Positions 10,596-18,907 of a stretch of DNA of 64,000 nucleotides are shown in pieces. This stretch comes from an uncultured Lachnospiraceae bacterium. Lineage in GTDB: Bacteria > Bacillota > Clostridia > Lachnospirales > Lachnospiraceae. The stretch covers positions 1 to 64,000 of the forward strand of contig CALWPY010000010.1 of assembly GCA_944383545.1 (NCBI GenBank). The letters are read 5' to 3'. The notes under the pieces are model-generated. The model was not told the DNA's origin. It ran no database searches and saw only the letters and a program-made list of their open reading frames with translations. The position numbers were made by a program, and so were the translations under genes. The first letter of the stretch is position 1. Each line of letters starts with the position of its first letter.

Positions 10596-11522
10596 CTATA
10601 CCTCATTCTGAGTTCTTATATCATAGAGCTTCATGTTATCCATTACTCCTTTTAATTCCGTAGTATATGGATTATAGTAAACGTCTACCTGCTTAACTTC
10701 ATCTCCCATTTCCTTAAGTAAATCTCCAAAATACAATGCAATACAATTCTTTTTTTCACCCTTAGAAAAAGATATGTATTCTGACAGATTTGGAAGGTAT
10801 GTATCTGGATTTGTTTCCACAAATAATGCAAATTCGTTTTCACAACCTTCTTTTGAATTTGTCGCAAATGCCGTAGCAGACACCAGTGCCGTTCTTCTAA
10901 AATTCTGATAATCTTCTTCCGTATAACCTTCTGTCACTCCCATTTCTACAAGCTCTTTATATGCGAGTGGATTAATTACAAAAGGATAAAAATAATGAGC
11001 CTCATTACTTACTATTTTTGTTCCTAGCGTAGAATTCTTTGCATCGTCGTCTTTTGGGTCCCTAAATGGAGATAATATATGTTGTTCTTCAGGAACTGTT
11101 CCCTCATACTTGTTAAAGCCCTGACCAAATTGTACTGCTCCCGTGATAGAAATGTTATTGCCTTCTTCTGCAAAAGTAGCTCCAAAATTCTTAACATCTG
11201 TTGCTGACATAAGATTTTTTAACACTTCTCTAATGTCCTTGCAACTTTTCAAATTCTCAACCTGAAAGAGCATTTCATATCTTTCCTTAAGAGTTCTTGG
11301 TACAAGCCTTATCTCTCCTTTATCCTCTGATATTTTCATGGATTTTATATATAATACTTTCTTTCCTTCGTTCTCCCACATTTTTTTCATTGGATATTTA
11401 AGTGCTTTATCACTTCCAAAGGTTTCTCCTTCACTTGTAGTTTTCGGCAATCCCGAAAAATCCGCATTCCAATTAGCCATAATTGAAGAAATACCTAATA
11501 CACCATATACTCTCTTATTCAT
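10596..11522 (-). CDS. cas7: Cascade backbone subunit Cas7, type I-B
   Basis: A 308-residue RAMP protein starting MNKRVYGVLGISSIMANWNA, typical of the type I-B Cas7 (Csh2-like) family that polymerises along the crRNA spacer. The frame is open 42 bp further upstream, but the ATG at 11522 has AAGGAGG nine bases before it, embedded in the last codons of cas8b, so coupled translation from that ATG is favoured. It lies between cas8b and cas5. Family assignment rests on the N-terminus, size and operon position. Confidence 0.9.
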   Translation of the reverse strand: MNKRVYGVLGISSIMANWNADFSGLPKTTSEGETFGSDKALKYPMKKMWENEGKKVLYIKSMKISEDKGEIRLVPRTLKERYEMLFQVENLKSCKDIREVLKNLMSATDVKNFGATFAEEGNNISITGAVQFGQGFNKYEGTVPEEQHILSPFRDPKDDDAKNSTLGTKIVSNEAHYFYPFVINPLAYKELVEMGVTEGYTEEDYQNFRRTALVSATAFATNSKEGCENEFALFVETNPDTYLPNLSEYISFSKGEKKNCIALYFGDLLKEMGDEVKQVDVYYNPYTTELKGVMDNMKLYDIRTQNEV

Positions 11523-11523
11523 A

Positions 11524-13266
11524 TTATTTTTCCTCCTTGTAATAAATAACATTATCGCATGCATATCCTAAAATCAACATTTCCTGATTCACATTTTTAT
11601 TATCCGGCACATATCCTTCTACCATTGCAAGTAAAGCTTTTGCACGTATTGATATATCCGAAATATTATAATTATACTTTTTATATAACTGAATAATTCT
11701 TTTCTTGATTACACTATCTGTCTTAGCATTCATAAATGGATTAAGTAAAGACTGATTTCTATCCTTTGATTTGCTTAACGAAAGAAGAAATGCAACCAAC
11801 TGACCTACCGCATAATAATATTCATCATCACTTTCGATTGGAACAATTTTGCCGGATAGTACCTTACTATTCACTTTCTCTTTAACAGGTGTTATTATTT
11901 CTGCCATTTTCAATCCTCCTTCTGAAAAATATTCCCTAAAAGAATATCTTAAATTTAACTGCCACAATGCCCTCTCTCTGTATCCCTTTAGTAATGTTCC
12001 TTTAATCAAATCAAGGGATACAGCCTGAATTTTCTTGTCAATACCTCTGTCTATTCCTTTGAAAACCCAGTCAAAAATTACATCCCTGGAGCTTAAAACA
12101 TTTCTTTTTAATATACTGTCAGTAATATTAATATCTTTAGCGTCCATAGTATAATTTACTGAAAGATATTTTGAAAAAAAGACTTCATTTATAAGCTGTT
12201 CTACTTCCAAACGGGATGTATAAATCTTATACTTTTCTTCATATTCAGGATGCTCATACTCAGAATGACTTCGATTTAAAATGTTTTGGAATTTAAAGCT
12301 TTTCTTAAGTTTTACGCTATATCCCGGTATGTTATCCTGTGCATAAATTTCTGCCTCGGTTTTACCCTTTATTATTCTGAGATAATATCCTGTTTCAATC
12401 CTGTCCGGGGCCTCCCCGTTTCGGCAGGCTATTATATCTTTCTTTTCAGTATCAATATAAATATGATATTTTCCTGCAGATACCATGCTGTATAGGTAAT
12501 CAAAAAACTTCTTTTGAAAAAGAACTTCTTCTTCATTTAATAAATATGGAGCGGGATATTTTCTTGATTTAATGGATAAGAAAGGTTTCTTTGCATTCAT
12601 ACCCAAATTATTATCAGGCATGCCATAGACTTTACCTTCAATTTCCGTATTATAATCATTGCTGTTATAAATATTCGGAAGAAAATAGCGCCTTGCCTCT
12701 CTTTCATAAACCGAATCATCTGCTTCAAAAAATATCTTCAGATAATCCTTTTTGCTCAAGTCAATACCAGCCAGACTAAAGATATGTGACTTAATCCACT
12801 CTCTGTTTTTCTCTAATGCTTCTTTATCTATCTCGCCTTCTTTTTCTTCAAATAATTTGTAAATCTGACATGCTTCTTTTTTATACTTTTTTTCCAGCGG
12901 ATTTTTTAAGGTATCATAGTACCCGTCAATAATTTCATTTGTTAATTTTCCTGAAACTATACTTTCCTTTTTAACAGCAAAACTCAAATAGCTATTTGAA
13001 TGAATGATTTTTTTGCTGTCCATGGGCTTATTCATAGAAATCAACTGACTCTGATAATCGTAAAAGCAAACTTTAGGCAAAGCCGGATTAGTCCTGTCCA
13101 TATCTTTTGTTTTTTTATCTATAACAACTTCCACAATATCTTTACAATTTCCATTACTATCTATAATTAAATAAGTACCCTGAGCCGGAATATGTGAATC
13201 TACTATGAGATTTTCACCTTTTCTTTGTAGAAAAGCATCAAATACCTCTAAACATTCTTTTAGCAT
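11524..13266 (-). CDS. cas8b: Cascade large subunit Cas8b
   Basis: A 580-residue protein in the position of the type I-B large subunit, which recognises the PAM and recruits Cas3. Cas8 proteins diverge quickly; the call comes from size, order (after cas6, before cas7) and overall resemblance to the Csh1 group. The start ATG has GGGAGG seven bases upstream. The 3' end carries the ribosome site for cas7. No frame break was seen. Confidence 0.85.
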   Translation of the reverse strand: MLKECLEVFDAFLQRKGENLIVDSHIPAQGTYLIIDSNGNCKDIVEVVIDKKTKDMDRTNPALPKVCFYDYQSQLISMNKPMDSKKIIHSNSYLSFAVKKESIVSGKLTNEIIDGYYDTLKNPLEKKYKKEACQIYKLFEEKEGEIDKEALEKNREWIKSHIFSLAGIDLSKKDYLKIFFEADDSVYEREARRYFLPNIYNSNDYNTEIEGKVYGMPDNNLGMNAKKPFLSIKSRKYPAPYLLNEEEVLFQKKFFDYLYSMVSAGKYHIYIDTEKKDIIACRNGEAPDRIETGYYLRIIKGKTEAEIYAQDNIPGYSVKLKKSFKFQNILNRSHSEYEHPEYEEKYKIYTSRLEVEQLINEVFFSKYLSVNYTMDAKDINITDSILKRNVLSSRDVIFDWVFKGIDRGIDKKIQAVSLDLIKGTLLKGYRERALWQLNLRYSFREYFSEGGLKMAEIITPVKEKVNSKVLSGKIVPIESDDEYYYAVGQLVAFLLSLSKSKDRNQSLLNPFMNAKTDSVIKKRIIQLYKKYNYNISDISIRAKALLAMVEGYVPDNKNVNQEMLILGYACDNVIYYKEEK

Positions 13267-13278
13267 TTCTTTACCTCC

Positions 13279-13971
13279 CTACATCCATCTGTAATTAACA
13301 AATCCCGCGCCACGACTATTCATTTCGCATATTCCTGTTCCCAAAGAAAAATATGCAAGATTCTGCGCTGTATCATTATCTGCTACCTGAAGCCTGATTT
13401 TATCTCCCAAAAGAGTTATACCCTTATATGGCATTTTTATTGGCTTTTCATTTAAAAACTCCAAAAGAGTGTATAATTCAAAATTTTCGTCCAGCTTTTC
13501 TCCCGAATAATTATTCCACTTCTTAATTAAATTCACCTTTAGCCGTTCTTCAAACCCTGCTAAACTCATATTCTTTCTCCAATATCCATTATCATTCTTT
13601 AAAATAACGGGAGTAAGAGTATACAGAGTAGTTATAAATCTTTTTGGAATTATTCTTATTTCTGCAGTAAGTCCTTTCATATCTTCCGTAAACTGATTTA
13701 TACAGACTTCACTGAAATATTTTGCCAGGCTTTCATCAACCGTTCTGATTGTGGTTGTATATATACTTCCTTTATGGTATGTTTGGCTTTTATTAGCAGG
13801 ATAAAGTAAGTCAAAGCAATAATTTTTATATTGATTATTCTCATGAAAAGCTAAAAGTTTTTCATCTGTTTTAAATCCTTTATCAATTAAAGCCGCTATG
13901 CACTCTTGTATTTCATACAAGCCAATATCTCTAAGAAGATATACCTTTAAACGTACCTGATAAACTTTCAT
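13279..13971 (-). CDS. cas6: CRISPR RNA endonuclease Cas6
   Basis: A 230-residue Cas6. It ends with the glycine-rich loop SLGTGICEMNSRGAGF, and a candidate catalytic His lies in AFHENNQ (about residue 43). Cas6 cuts the pre-crRNA within each repeat, leaving the 8-nt 5' handle. It is the first gene of the operon, about 205 bp downstream of a consensus promoter, so Cas6 and Cascade lead and the adaptation genes trail. Confidence 0.93.
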   Translation of the reverse strand: MKVYQVRLKVYLLRDIGLYEIQECIAALIDKGFKTDEKLLAFHENNQYKNYCFDLLYPANKSQTYHKGSIYTTTIRTVDESLAKYFSEVCINQFTEDMKGLTAEIRIIPKRFITTLYTLTPVILKNDNGYWRKNMSLAGFEERLKVNLIKKWNNYSGEKLDENFELYTLLEFLNEKPIKMPYKGITLLGDKIRLQVADNDTAQNLAYFSLGTGICEMNSRGAGFVNYRWM

Positions 13972-14018
13972 AAATTCTCCTTTCTTAAAATGTCGTTTTT
14001 TGTTTAAATTTTGCTTGT

Positions 14019-14064
14019 ATAAATTTAGTCTGCAATATATAATGGTATTGCAGACTAAATTTAT
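14019..14064 (-). promoter_or_regulatory. 19-bp perfect hairpin in cas operon leader
   Basis: Arms at 14019-14037 and 14046-14064 are exact reverse complements with an 8-nt loop (core GTCTGCAATA / TATTGCAGAC). It lies in the predicted 5' leader of the cas mRNA. Upstream on the same RNA, 14073-14080 (AGACTAAG) can pair with the first arm, so two folds compete. It could be an RNA switch, an mRNA stabiliser, or a DNA operator. Confidence 0.55.
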
Positions 14065-14127
14065 TTTTAAATCTTAGTCTAACACCTCCTTGTTATCACA
14101 ACATGGTTAACCTGTTACGAATTTAAC

Positions 14128-14141
14128 TATAAGCGCTTTCA
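14128..14141 (-). promoter_or_regulatory. Possible CcpA cre site
   Basis: The minus strand reads TGAAAGCGCTTATA, matching the consensus TGWAANCGNTNWCA at all but one position. It lies about 40 bp downstream of the predicted cas operon start site, a roadblock position. One mismatch and no experimental support keep confidence low. Confidence 0.35.
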
Positions 14142-14184
14142 GACAAAACAAAAATATATATATTTGACTGTTTGTTTAATTAAA

Positions 14185-14212
14185 ATTATACATAATTTTT
14201 TATATTTGTCAA
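14185..14212 (-). promoter_or_regulatory. Promoter of the cas operon
   Basis: On the minus strand TTGACA (14207-14212) is followed after 16 bp by TATAAT (14185-14190). Both hexamers are perfect. Transcription would begin near 14178 and cas6 starts at 13971. Confidence 0.8.
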
Positions 14213-14294
14213 CAGTTATTTTTATTTTATTTACTATGAAAATTTATTTATGATTATCTCATTCAATAGAATGAATCAAAAAAATGGATATAAT

Positions 14295-14345
14295 AAAAAC
14301 TCCCTGCTGACAATACATTCAATCTATCGGTTACAGGGAGTTTTT
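14295..14345. terminator. Bidirectional terminator
   Basis: AAAAACTCCCTG and CAGGGAGTTTTT form a long stem with A and T tracts on the two sides. It lies just downstream of the arginase-family gene on the minus strand and separates it from the cas operon promoter. Confidence 0.75.
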
Positions 14346-14370
14346 CTCCGTTCTTTTAATTATTCTACTA

Positions 14371-15222
14371 CTATTCCGTAAATATATCCATGTTAGAAAA
14401 CATTTTATGAAGCTTAAACTCATCAAACGGCAGGTATTCTGCAATGCTGAATCCAACAATGTCCGAGCTTTCTTCAATACATTTCAAAACCCCTGTCAGT
14501 TTTTCCATTGTCATTTTTCCGCCTCCAGAGCCGTCTCCGACCAGCTCTTTGTTTGCAAAATATGTAGAGTGGAAAATGTTTTCATCCAATACATCAATAT
14601 CAAAATGAACAAGAATATGGTCAAACTGCTTTGCAAACTCCTTAATCTCATCATCTGAAACAAAGTTTTCCGTCTGTACCTTATAATTTACACCCATATC
14701 ATTCAGAAACTTTTCCTGATAGTCATGAAGTCTCTGCAGACCTACATATAAAATTTCATCTGCCTTGAACTTCTCATTTTTCATCATATCTCTAAGTGGT
14801 GCCGCACCGCCACCCATAAGAGAGCCAAGTATCATGGCATGAGCATTTGGATATCCGTCTTCTACTTTAGAAACATCAGGGTGGGCATCAATCCAGATGA
14901 TTCCGACATTATCATATATGCCATGCAGATAATCGAACGGTGCAAGAGAAACCATGCAGTTTCCCCCTATTGTTATAATCCTGTCAGGCTTTTCATATGA
15001 AATCTTCTTCATTGCATCAGAAATCCCCGCAAGAACTTCTTCCTTAGCATAAATACCATCAGTCACTACTTTTTCTTTTTCGTCAGGCGGTAGTATATCC
15101 ACCTTAATAAGCGGCTGGTTGTCATTTTCAGGAAGTATGTGTGACATCAGGTTTGCACCGAAATAATATTCCTCCAGACCACCGCTTATATAATCTGGAT
15201 AAAGTAATCTGATAGTTTTCAT
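14371..15222 (-). CDS. Arginase/agmatinase-family protein
   Basis: A ureohydrolase-fold protein of about 283 residues. Metal-site motifs are WIDAHPDV and HFDIDVLD, with NAHAMIL between them. The first motif, usually GGDH, reads GGNCMVS, replacing the His ligand by Cys; this occurs in a subgroup of arginase-family proteins whose substrates are not settled. ATG at 15222 has AAGGAG eight bases upstream and is preferred to a GTG 9 bp earlier. It is the last gene before a terminator, downstream of a PhzF-like gene. Hydrolysis of a guanidino compound is possible but not shown. Confidence 0.75.
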   Translation of the reverse strand: MKTIRLLYPDYISGGLEEYYFGANLMSHILPENDNQPLIKVDILPPDEKEKVVTDGIYAKEEVLAGISDAMKKISYEKPDRIITIGGNCMVSLAPFDYLHGIYDNVGIIWIDAHPDVSKVEDGYPNAHAMILGSLMGGGAAPLRDMMKNEKFKADEILYVGLQRLHDYQEKFLNDMGVNYKVQTENFVSDDEIKEFAKQFDHILVHFDIDVLDENIFHSTYFANKELVGDGSGGGKMTMEKLTGVLKCIEESSDIVGFSIAEYLPFDEFKLHKMFSNMDIFTE

Positions 15223-15260
15223 ATCCTTCACTCCTTAAATTATAATTATTTCATCTTCCC

Positions 15261-16115
15261 TTATTTTATATCTTCTTCATCAATGCTACATGAATCAACT
15301 GCATAATAAGCATTTTTATATTCTCCTACAAATAATTCTGCCTCGGAATACACTGCTGCCTTTCCGCTTATTCTGATGCGTTCTCCGTCAACACGGCAGT
15401 ACAGTACTCCGCCTCTATCAGATGCCTGATATGCAACTATATCCCGCTTTCCCGTCTTTTCCGTCCAATATGGAGCAATATGACAGTGTCCGGAGCCACA
15501 CACCGGGTCTTCAGGCACATTTAACTTTGGAGCAAAGCTTCGTGAGACACAGTCATAATCACTGCCTGCTGCCGTAACATGAAGTAAAAGCCCTTCCAAA
15601 GATTTTATTTTTTCCAAATCCGGGGATAATTGTCTGATTGTTTTGTCATCATCAAACACGCAGAGAAGGTCCCTTCCAATATAAGCCTCAAGCGGTCGCT
15701 TGCCTATGGCTTCCTCCATTTCGTCAGTCACATCCACTTTTTTCAGATTATACACAGGAAAATCCATCTCATACAGCGCCCCGTCCTTTTTAACTGTAAG
15801 TATACCGCTTAATGTCTGAAAACTGACATTCTCTGCCTCAGGCTCATAGTAATTCATAATCACAAATGCCGTTCCCAAGGTTGCATGACCGCATAAATCA
15901 ACCTCACCTCCCGGAGTAAACCAACGGAGCTTATACATTTTACCTTCTTTAACCGCAAATGCTGTCTCAGAAAGATTGTTTTCTTTTGTAATATTCATCA
16001 TCAAATTGTCAGAAATCCATTCATCCATGACGCATACGGCGGCAGGATTACCCGAAAACACCCTGTCCGTAAAAGCATCGACTACATACTGCTTAATGTT
16101 TTTTATCTTTTCCAA
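15261..16115 (-). CDS. PhzF-family isomerase-like protein
   Basis: A 284-residue two-fold repeat protein of the PhzF/diaminopimelate-epimerase fold. Diagnostic motifs are FSGNPAAV at about 20-27, LSETAF with the catalytic Glu near residue 50, LCGHATLG, and EDPVCGSGHC in the second half. Family members act on small hydroxylated or amino acids; the substrate here is unknown. The start is TTG with GGAGG ten bases upstream. It follows a flavodoxin gene on the same strand. Confidence 0.85.
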   Translation of the reverse strand: MEKIKNIKQYVVDAFTDRVFSGNPAAVCVMDEWISDNLMMNITKENNLSETAFAVKEGKMYKLRWFTPGGEVDLCGHATLGTAFVIMNYYEPEAENVSFQTLSGILTVKKDGALYEMDFPVYNLKKVDVTDEMEEAIGKRPLEAYIGRDLLCVFDDDKTIRQLSPDLEKIKSLEGLLLHVTAAGSDYDCVSRSFAPKLNVPEDPVCGSGHCHIAPYWTEKTGKRDIVAYQASDRGGVLYCRVDGERIRISGKAAVYSEAELFVGEYKNAYYAVDSCSIDEEDIK

Positions 16116-16176
16116 TAATAATCAGCCTCCTCTTCGGGTATCCATGAAATGAATGCTTCCTATTTCCGGTTGCACA

Positions 16177-16695
16177 TCATAATTCTGCCAAAATCGGAGC
16201 AATATATTTCTTATCCGTCCAGTCACAGTTTCCATCTCCGGCTTCCATGAGAGCTTTTTCCCAAATTTCATAATCCTCAGGATTCTTCTTTCCGACAGCC
16301 TTACGTAACATCTTGCATAAATTTCTGTCAACAATATTCATGGCATCCATATTCCACGCTCCCCTGCAATAATGGCAGGGAATATCAGACAATCCGTCCT
16401 TCATATTATGCTTTATAATTTCCTTCAGTGCCGATTCATCATATGGTGAAGCTCCGACACAAAATACTATAATTTTCTTTTCTCTCAACGCATCTAAATT
16501 CTTTTTCAAAAAAGATAATCCTGAAATTCCTGATGCATAAATACCACCACCAAGAATAATTACATCATAGTTCTGTAAGTCACTTAATTTAGTTTTCTTT
16601 GTTTCTTTGACGGAATATCCTGTTTCTTCGGATAACCAATCTGCATACTTCTTTGTGGCGCCATATTTTGATTGATAAAGAATAATTCCCTTCAT
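16177..16695 (-). CDS. Flavodoxin-domain protein
   Basis: A 172-residue flavodoxin-like protein beginning MKGIILYQSKYGATKKYADWL, with the FMN phosphate loop (T/S-rich SKYGATKK) at residues 8-15 and IILGGGIYASG near 46-56. It resembles the group related to HemG-type menaquinone-linked flavodoxins. AAGGAGA lies six bases before the ATG. It belongs to a run of redox genes (nitroreductase and another flavodoxin upstream). Electron-transfer partner unknown. Confidence 0.82.
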   Translation of the reverse strand: MKGIILYQSKYGATKKYADWLSEETGYSVKETKKTKLSDLQNYDVIILGGGIYASGISGLSFLKKNLDALREKKIIVFCVGASPYDESALKEIIKHNMKDGLSDIPCHYCRGAWNMDAMNIVDRNLCKMLRKAVGKKNPEDYEIWEKALMEAGDGNCDWTDKKYIAPILAEL

Positions 16696-16715
16696 TTATT
16701 TTCTCCTTCTGTTTT

Positions 16716-17384
16716 TCACTGATTCCACTTCCATCCGTTATTTCCGGCTCCAATTTCAAAATGATACTTTACAATTCCAAGGTCCATTTTTGTGTAAAAG
16801 CCATGTCCTGCCTTTACCGATACACGGTTATCCTTCAACGAAAACAAAAATTTCTGTTGATTCATAGCCGTGGGAGCAAGCAGTGCCGCCTCAACTCCTT
16901 TTTTAAACCATTCCGGGAGAGCACCCTCGGCCTTTACTACATCTTCTACTTTCTTGGATTTGTGCATCACTCCCTGCGTTTTGCCATAACCCAATGCAAT
17001 AACCACGCAAAGTTTTTCACCCCTTCGCACTTCAAAAGCCGTTTTAATCTTACTGTAAGTCATTGCCACCCAACAAGTATTAAGCCCGAGCTGCTGTGCC
17101 AAAAGGACAAGCCTTTCACCATAATATCCACACTTTTCATCAAGAGAAGCATTTTTCTCTCCAATCATTGCGATATAATTTGTCACACCGCTGAATTTGC
17201 CGTAGTGAGCCATGAAACCGTCAAATGCCTTAGGCTCATTTATAACAAGCTGAATATTCAGACCGCTTTCCTTATTGCAGGCGTCAATTTCTTTCTGCAA
17301 TGCAGAAATTACATCTTTACTCAAGGGTTTATCAATATACTGACGAACACTGTGACGTGCTTTCATTACTTCTGTCATATTCAT
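16716..17384 (-). CDS. Nitroreductase-family protein
   Basis: A 222-residue FMN-dependent nitroreductase. The N-terminal ARHSVRQYIDKPL motif (about 10-22) is the usual FMN-binding start, followed by GYYGERLVLLAQQLGLNTCWV and a C-terminal PTAMNQQKF segment. Such enzymes reduce nitroaromatics, quinones or act in other NAD(P)H-flavin reactions. GGAGG seven bases before ATG supports the start. It sits between two flavodoxin-like genes with short gaps. Confidence 0.88.
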   Translation of the reverse strand: MNMTEVMKARHSVRQYIDKPLSKDVISALQKEIDACNKESGLNIQLVINEPKAFDGFMAHYGKFSGVTNYIAMIGEKNASLDEKCGYYGERLVLLAQQLGLNTCWVAMTYSKIKTAFEVRRGEKLCVVIALGYGKTQGVMHKSKKVEDVVKAEGALPEWFKKGVEAALLAPTAMNQQKFLFSLKDNRVSVKAGHGFYTKMDLGIVKYHFEIGAGNNGWKWNQ

Positions 17385-17417
17385 TCCTATACCTCCATTA
17401 AATTACAAATCATTAAT

Positions 17418-17897
17418 TTATTGAGAAATAAGTGAATCAATCCAGCTTTTCAAAGCTTCCTCTGTAGGATGCCCATTCAACATTTTTCCCGGAAGCACTT
17501 TGCCATTGCAATTTTTTCTTATGGCTTCCACTGATTTTTCTATTCCGCTTCCGCCCGAAGTAGCAAAAGGAATAATTATTTTTCCACTAAAATCATAACT
17601 TTCCAAAAAGGTCTGAATAATCGTAGGAGCCGTGTACCACCAAATCGGATATCCTATAAAAACGACATCATAAGAATCCATTTCAGAAACCCTGTCTGCA
17701 ATTTCAGGGCGTGAAGACGGATTATTCATTTCCACACTGCTTCTGCTGTTTTTATTCATCCAGTTTAAATCCGCATCTGTATAAGGAATCTTTGGACGGA
17801 TTTCAAAAACATCAGCACCTGCTGCCTCTGCCAGCTTCTTTGCAGCTTTTTCCGTCACGCCACTGGCTGAAAAATACGCTACTAATTTTTTACTCAT
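17418..17897 (-). CDS. Flavodoxin-like NAD(P)H/FMN protein
   Basis: A 159-residue flavodoxin starting MSKKLVAYFSASGVTEKAAK, where FSASGVTEK is the FMN phosphate loop, with VVFIGYPIWWYTAP and FATSGGSGIEKS later, typical of the YSASGxT group of flavodoxins. The frame stays open to 18002, but ATG at 17897 has GGAGG eight bases upstream, and the longer version would read through an intergenic repeat element (17935-17987). It is probably co-transcribed with the nitroreductase. Confidence 0.87.
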   Translation of the reverse strand: MSKKLVAYFSASGVTEKAAKKLAEAAGADVFEIRPKIPYTDADLNWMNKNSRSSVEMNNPSSRPEIADRVSEMDSYDVVFIGYPIWWYTAPTIIQTFLESYDFSGKIIIPFATSGGSGIEKSVEAIRKNCNGKVLPGKMLNGHPTEEALKSWIDSLISQ

Positions 17898-17934
17898 ACC
17901 CAAAACCTCCATATCCAATTTTTTATTATTATAC

Positions 17935-17987
17935 ATCACCAATCCGAAGGATTGATGATGACGCGCGGAGCCACGCGAAGCGTTTTT
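17935..17987. repeat. 53-bp interspersed hairpin repeat, copy 1
   Basis: This 53-bp sequence is 51/53 identical to 42229-42281 in the same orientation. It starts ATCACC, contains the hairpin CAATCC-GAA-GGATTG, then a GC-rich ACGCGCGGAGCC segment, and ends GCGTTTTT. The two differences from copy 2 are a paired T-to-C and A-to-G change within the stem. Confidence 0.8.
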
Positions 17988-18001
17988 CATACACATATAC
18001 A

Positions 18002-18907
18002 CTATACCACAAGATTTACAACCAAACCCGTCAAAAAAGCATATACAATCGTAAACAGGATATAAAGTAAAAAACGCTTTACTCCCAACACAATTTTAAC
18101 TGCTCCAAGGTTTGTTATTTTTGTTGCAGGTCCCGTAATCATAAATGTCGCCGCGCTTCCCATGCTCATTCCGTCATAAAGCCATGCCTGAAGAAGAGGT
18201 ATGGTGCCTCCGCCACAGGCATATAAAGGAACACCTATTGTAGCTGGCATAAGGACACCAAATGCTTCATTTCCACCGAAAATCCTTGTCATAAGCTCCG
18301 ACGGTACATATCTCTGGAACAGAGCTGAAAGTAAAATACCAATAAGGAAATAAATTCCCGTCGCCCTGATATTTCTGCCCAGATTTTTCAAGAAACGAAT
18401 CAAAATATTCGGGTGTGTGTCCCTGTTTTTCGGCTCTTCAAATTTGTTAAAGTTAAAAAATGACTTCTTCATGTAAAACATGCGCACGAGAAGTCCCGCA
18501 ACACAACCGCACAAAAAGCAGGAAACAATACGCACAATAAGAGCAGTACGTCCAAGTGCAGCACTGTATATAATAAGCTGTGGATTCAGCAAAATGGAAC
18601 TCATCATAAAAGCCGCCAACCAGTCATCCTTTATTCCGCCTTTAGAAAAAGATGCGGCTATCGGAATTGTTCCATACATACAGAGCGGCGAAGCAATTCC
18701 AAGCGCACTTGCAAAAACAATCCCTAAAACACCCAGCTTTTTATCACCTAAAGCACGGAATGTATCATGAATTTTTTCTTTTACAAAAACCGAAATTATC
18801 GAGCCGATTACCATACCCAGCACCCAGTAGAAAAAAATCTGTTCAAACTGGACGCTGATATAGTACCATAAATAAATCGCCTCACGACGTATTACATCAA
18901 TCATCAA
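18002..18907 (-). CDS. Predicted permease, ArsP/DUF318 family
   Basis: A 301-residue membrane protein with about eight hydrophobic segments. Family signatures are ASPLCMYGTIPIA in the first half and its counterpart VPLYACGGGTIP plus FMITGPATKITNLGA in the second, as in the permease family that includes ArsP (organoarsenical efflux). The start overlaps the preceding DUF362 lipoprotein gene by 11 bp, so the two are co-translated and presumably work together. The substrate is not evident. Confidence 0.8.
   Translation of the reverse strand: MMIDVIRREAIYLWYYISVQFEQIFFYWVLGMVIGSIISVFVKEKIHDTFRALGDKKLGVLGIVFASALGIASPLCMYGTIPIAASFSKGGIKDDWLAAFMMSSILLNPQLIIYSAALGRTALIVRIVSCFLCGCVAGLLVRMFYMKKSFFNFNKFEEPKNRDTHPNILIRFLKNLGRNIRATGIYFLIGILLSALFQRYVPSELMTRIFGGNEAFGVLMPATIGVPLYACGGGTIPLLQAWLYDGMSMGSAATFMITGPATKITNLGAVKIVLGVKRFLLYILFTIVYAFLTGLVVNLVV

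Noticed and set aside
16122-16334. A 70-codon minus-strand frame overlapping the flavodoxin 3' end
   Set aside because: It overlaps a well-supported gene in another frame and has no own family match.
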